A DNA stretch of 64,000 bases from Rhodocyclales bacterium (GTDB lineage: Bacteria > Pseudomonadota > Gammaproteobacteria > Burkholderiales > Rhodocyclaceae). Shown here piece by piece: positions 60,281 to 64,000 of this stretch. Positions within the stretch are counted from its first letter, which is position 1; the number at the start of each line of letters is the position of its first letter. The DNA lies in contig JAPLQY010000015.1 of NCBI GenBank assembly GCA_026399475.1, forward strand, positions 62,001-126,000, in the 5' to 3' direction. Position numbers and translations under genes: made by a program. The notes beneath the pieces are model-generated. The model had not been told where the DNA came from. It did not search any database and was given only the letters and a program-made list of their open reading frames with translations.

Positions 60281-63200
60281 CTAGCTTTTCCGGTACCGCA
60301 ACTCGTGCTCGCGGAAGGCTTCGCGTACCAGTTTACGCAGGGCTTCGTCCTCCCACGGCTTGGTCAGGAAGCGCCAGATGGCGCCTTTGTTGATGGCATC
60401 GGTGATGCTCTGCAAATCGGTGTAACCGGACAGCACCATGCGAATGGTGTCGGGATGCATTTCCTTGACCCGGTTGAGAAACTCGGTGCCGCTCATTTGC
60501 GGCATGCGCTGGTCGGAGATGATGACCTGCACGTCGTTGGTCGCCAGCATCTGGAGGCCCTCGTTCGGGTCGGTGGTGGTCAGGATGCGGTAACCCTCGC
60601 GGCGCAACAGACGCTTCAGCGAATTCAGAATCCCCGCTTCGTCATCCACCAGCAGCAGGGTTTCGCTCGGCGTTTCATCGGCTACCGCGATGGCCTTGCC
60701 TGCCATCAGCATCGCCTCGAACTGCTCCGCCGGCAAGGGCCTGCTGAACAGGAAACCCTGCATTTCGTCGCAGCCGAGCTTGCGCAGGAAGCTTAGCTGG
60801 GCCTCGGTTTCAACGCCTTCGGCGATCACCGTCATGTGCAGATTGTGCGCCAGTCCGATAATGGCCCGGGCCACGGTGGCGCTGTTCGGATCGGTGCACA
60901 CGTCATTGACGAAGGAACGGTCGATCTTCAGATACTGCACCGGCAATTGCGTCAGATAGGCCAGGCTGGAATAGCCGGTGCCGAAATCGTCGATGGCCAG
61001 TTTGGTGCCGGCGACATGCAACTTGTGCAACAGCGCGATGGTTTGTTCGGGCGATTCCATCAGCAGGCTCTCGGTCAGCTCCAGTTCCAGCCACTGGGTT
61101 TCCAGACTCGTCGCGTCGAGATACCGCCTGCACAGGGCGGGCAAGGCCTGCTCCGCGTTGCGCACCTGCAGTTGCTGCTGCGAGACATTCACGCCGATGG
61201 TGACGATCGGTATGCCGCGGTCGAGCCAGTCGCGCTGCTGGCGGCAGGCTTCGGCCAGCACCCAGTCGCCGATTGGCTGGATCAGCCCGGTCTCCTCGGC
61301 CAGCGGAATGAAATCGTTCGGCGCTACCAGTTTTCCGTTGCGCTGCCAGCGCAGCAATGCTTCGGCCGCGACAATCTGACCGCTGCGCAGATCCACCCGC
61401 GGCTGATAGTGCAGCAGCAGCTCCTTGTGCTCGACCGCGCGGCGCAAGTCTGTTTCCATTTGCAGCCGATCATGTACGCCCTGGTTCATGGCTTCGACGT
61501 AGAACTGGAAACGGTCGCGGCCCTCCTTCTTGGCGCGCGCCAGGGCATTCGCTGCGTTGGCCAGCAGGCTGTCGGCGGTGTCACCGTCCTTGGGAAACAG
61601 GGCAATGCCGATGCAGGCGGTGATGTGCACTTCCCGCCCCAGCACATCGATCGGCACTGCAGCGGCATCCAGCATCTTGCGCACCGCAACGGCGACATCG
61701 AGGCTTTCTGTCACTTCCGGCATGACGATGACAAAATTGTCGCCGCTGCGCCGGGCCACGGTATCCGCCTGACGCAGGCAGGTCGTCAGGCGCTGGGCCA
61801 GTTCAAACAGCAGTTGGTCGGCGCCGCGATGGCCGAGTGTCTGGTTCAGTCGGCTGAAGCCATCGAGATCGAGCTCCAGTACCGCCACCGAACTGCCGCT
61901 GCGCCGCGCCAGCGCCAGCGCCTGGGCGATCCGGTCGTTGAGCAGAAGCTCGTTGGGCAGGCCGGTCAGCAAGTCATGATTGCCCAGGAAGACAATCGCT
62001 TCTTCCTTTTCCTTGCGCGCTGTGACGTCGACACGGTAGCCGATGATCTCCTCCGGGTCGCCGGCGGTATCGCGCACCAGGCGGCACTCGCCGCCGATCC
62101 AGCGCCATGAGCCGTCGCCACGGAGAAAGCGGTATTCAACGTCCGAACGCCCCGTGGTGAGCAGCTCCGAAAACTTGTCCATCGCCCCTTCGCGGTCATC
62201 CGGATGGATGTTGTCCGTCCACAGGGACGGCTTGTCAAAAAAGCTCTTCGGCGTATGGCCCAGCAATTCCAGGACATTGGGGCTGATGTAGGTCATGCCG
62301 AAATCCGGCTTTGCCTGCATGGTGTAGATGATTGCCGGACTCTCGTGCAGCAGGAAGGTCAGCCGCGCCTCGTTGTTTGCCAGTTTTCCATGCACCTCGT
62401 CGATGGCCGCTTCGCGTTCCTGCAGTGAGGCGGCCATGGCATCGAAGCCGCGTGCCAGTTCACCCAGTTCGCCGGTCGCCGCGGACTGTCCCGAGCGGGT
62501 CGCGAAATCGCCTGTGCCGATGCGGCGGCCGGCCGCCACCAGTGCCCGCAGGGTGCGCATGACGCCGATCTCGGCACCGGCCAGGGCCAGCGCCAGGGCC
62601 GCCAGCAGGGCGCCGAGCGCGATCGCCATGCTTTCCAGGTATTTCTTCAGCAGCACTGCACGGAAGGCTTCCAGCGGCACCCCGATGGACAGATGCAGGG
62701 CACCCTTGGCCACGCCTTCGGAGGCGGCAAAGGCGTAGCTGCGCTCGGCGCCGTCCAGCCCCTGCGTTGCTATCGTGCCGCGCGGTGTTGCCAGCACGGC
62801 TTGCACCATCGGTTGCGAGGCGAACAGTACTCCTGTCAGCTCGGGCTTTTCGGGAATGCGGAAAATCAAGCGGCCGCTGTGGTCGAACAAATGGATTGCC
62901 GCACCTTCCGGCAGCGAGCCAGCGCTGAGCGGGCGCACCAGATCGCTGATTTTCAGCGCGACGAAGACCACCCCCAGGAGAGACTTCCCGGCACCTTCCA
63001 CGGCCAGGGCAAACACGACTTGCGGCGTGCCGCTGGTGCGGCCGGTGATAAGGCCGCTGACGACCAGCTTCCGGGTTCTCAGTGTCTCGCGAAAGTAGTC
63101 GCGGTCGGAAATATTGATGCCGAGGCTGGCGGGCGTCGAGGCGCAGGTGACGATGCCCTGCGGATTGGCAAAAGCACTGATGGAATATTGCGGAACGCTG

Positions 63201-63502
63201 CGGTGCAGGGTCTCCACATATCTCTGGCAGTGGGCTGTATTGCCGTCGTGTACCGACATGTCCGTGGCGATGGCCACCAGCAGATCGTTTGCCGACTGGG
63301 TGACTGCATCAAGGCGTACCAGCGATCGATCGAGTTGCATCTGCAGGCTCTCGGCCTGCTCGAGCTTCATCCGCTGGTAGCCATGATAGTGCGTCACGCT
63401 CAGCCCGATCAGCGAGGGCACAGCGCCCGCCAGCACCAGCAGGACAATGCGGGTGCGCAGGGATTGCCAGAAAGGCACTGTCAGCGACTTCGTCATGCTC
63501 AT
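60281..63502 (-). CDS. Cache-HAMP-PAS-GGDEF(degenerate)-EAL-REC signalling protein
   Basis: [13 protein letters not shown] at GGDEF position; [10 protein letters not shown] and [13 protein letters not shown] of EAL; C-terminal [21 protein letters not shown]. Confidence 0.92.
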   Translation of the reverse strand: MSMTKSLTVPFWQSLRTRIVLLVLAGAVPSLIGLSVTHYHGYQRMKLEQAESLQMQLDRSLVRLDAVTQSANDLLVAIATDMSVHDGNTAHCQRYVETLHRSVPQYSISAFANPQGIVTCASTPASLGINISDRDYFRETLRTRKLVVSGLITGRTSGTPQVVFALAVEGAGKSLLGVVFVALKISDLVRPLSAGSLPEGAAIHLFDHSGRLIFRIPEKPELTGVLFASQPMVQAVLATPRGTIATQGLDGAERSYAFAASEGVAKGALHLSIGVPLEAFRAVLLKKYLESMAIALGALLAALALALAGAEIGVMRTLRALVAAGRRIGTGDFATRSGQSAATGELGELARGFDAMAASLQEREAAIDEVHGKLANNEARLTFLLHESPAIIYTMQAKPDFGMTYISPNVLELLGHTPKSFFDKPSLWTDNIHPDDREGAMDKFSELLTTGRSDVEYRFLRGDGSWRWIGGECRLVRDTAGDPEEIIGYRVDVTARKEKEEAIVFLGNHDLLTGLPNELLLNDRIAQALALARRSGSSVAVLELDLDGFSRLNQTLGHRGADQLLFELAQRLTTCLRQADTVARRSGDNFVIVMPEVTESLDVAVAVRKMLDAAAVPIDVLGREVHITACIGIALFPKDGDTADSLLANAANALARAKKEGRDRFQFYVEAMNQGVHDRLQMETDLRRAVEHKELLLHYQPRVDLRSGQIVAAEALLRWQRNGKLVAPNDFIPLAEETGLIQPIGDWVLAEACRQQRDWLDRGIPIVTIGVNVSQQQLQVRNAEQALPALCRRYLDATSLETQWLELELTESLLMESPEQTIALLHKLHVAGTKLAIDDFGTGYSSLAYLTQLPVQYLKIDRSFVNDVCTDPNSATVARAIIGLAHNLHMTVIAEGVETEAQLSFLRKLGCDEMQGFLFSRPLPAEQFEAMLMAGKAIAVADETPSETLLLVDDEAGILNSLKRLLRREGYRILTTTDPNEGLQMLATNDVQVIISDQRMPQMSGTEFLNRVKEMHPDTIRMVLSGYTDLQSITDAINKGAIWRFLTKPWEDEALRKLVREAFREHELRYRKS

Positions 63503-63904
63503 CTGGGTGGGCTCAGCTTGATTGGGACTTTTTGCTCATGGCGCTTTTCTGAAAAAATGTTACAAACCCTGGCGTTCCATCTGGCAAGACCAGCCGCTGG
63601 GAGCTTAAGGTTTTACGGAGAAGCATGATCTCAAGGCAGCGGCGTTTTGGTCATCCGTGAATTACGCGACAAACTGCGGTATCTACGTAGTGGCTCGACG
63701 TCGAACCGGGTTTCCGGCGTTCACAGATGGAGCCGCAACACCACTCCCCGACAGGCTTTGCGCTGCATACTTGAATCCGCCAACCGTTCGGACCGGCCGG
63801 CACCGCGCCGCTGCACCCGGGATGAAACGTGGCCGGGAAACCGGGTTTCGGGTTAATCTGACGACCTGTCCGGGATAAGAAAATTCCACTTGTGACCATG
63901 TCTC

Positions 63905-64000
63905 ATGAACGACATTGCTGAAACGCCCGCTACGCTGTTGCTGGTCGATGACGAGGCGAACATTCTTTCATCGCTGCGGCGTTTGCTGCGGCCGGCAGGC
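63905..64000 (+). CDS. Response regulator receiver protein, truncated by window end
   Basis: [32 protein letters not shown]. Confidence 0.8.
   Translation, partial: MNDIAETPATLLLVDDEANILSSLRRLLRPAG

Noticed and set aside
60836-62110. 424-aa plus-strand ORF opposite the GGDEF/EAL gene
   Set aside because: Shadow ORF, low-complexity Gln/Gly/Arg composition.

Overview
High-GC betaproteobacterial-type chromosomal window (Rhodocyclales-like gene content; taxonomy is inference). Main blocks: (1) a SulP permease (5' edge cut by the window) followed by a six-gene group-4 hydrogenase-related membrane complex. Its large subunit lacks both NiFe CxxC pairs, so it is an Ehr-type complex rather than a hydrogenase. 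A carbonic-anhydrase-like protein resembling the carboxysomal CsoSCA catalytic domain lies just downstream, next to an LldD-like flavoprotein. (2) A five-gene operon led by an unusual HTH + 2Fe-2S ferredoxin + degenerate FNR-like fusion and an S24-like protein that lacks the catalytic Lys. (3) YceI/cytochrome b561. (4) A glycolate/glycerate block (hyi, ttuD-like, diguanylate cyclase, glcDEF, acyl-CoA synthetase). (5) corA, then pntAB with a perfect FNR/ANR box upstream. (6) A Crp-family regulator, then a Cache-like protein, DASS transporter, ChrA, PHP/DUF3604-like protein and PBP-like protein. (7) uvrA. (8) A decayed defence-type island: a truncated PLD-SNF2 helicase joined to the C-terminal stub of an Eco57I-like methylase/restriction gene, an AlbA_2/ATPase protein and a 5'-degraded DprA-like gene. 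(9) TSUP, MFS, ssb. (10) A large signalling cluster with two paralogous histidine kinases, a CarH-like B12-domain protein without a DNA-binding domain, HDOD, REC and GGDEF/EAL proteins. I also found a dispersed ~28-bp repeat in seven copies, mostly placed just 3' of stop codons. No tRNA, rRNA, CRISPR array or intact mobile element was recognised.
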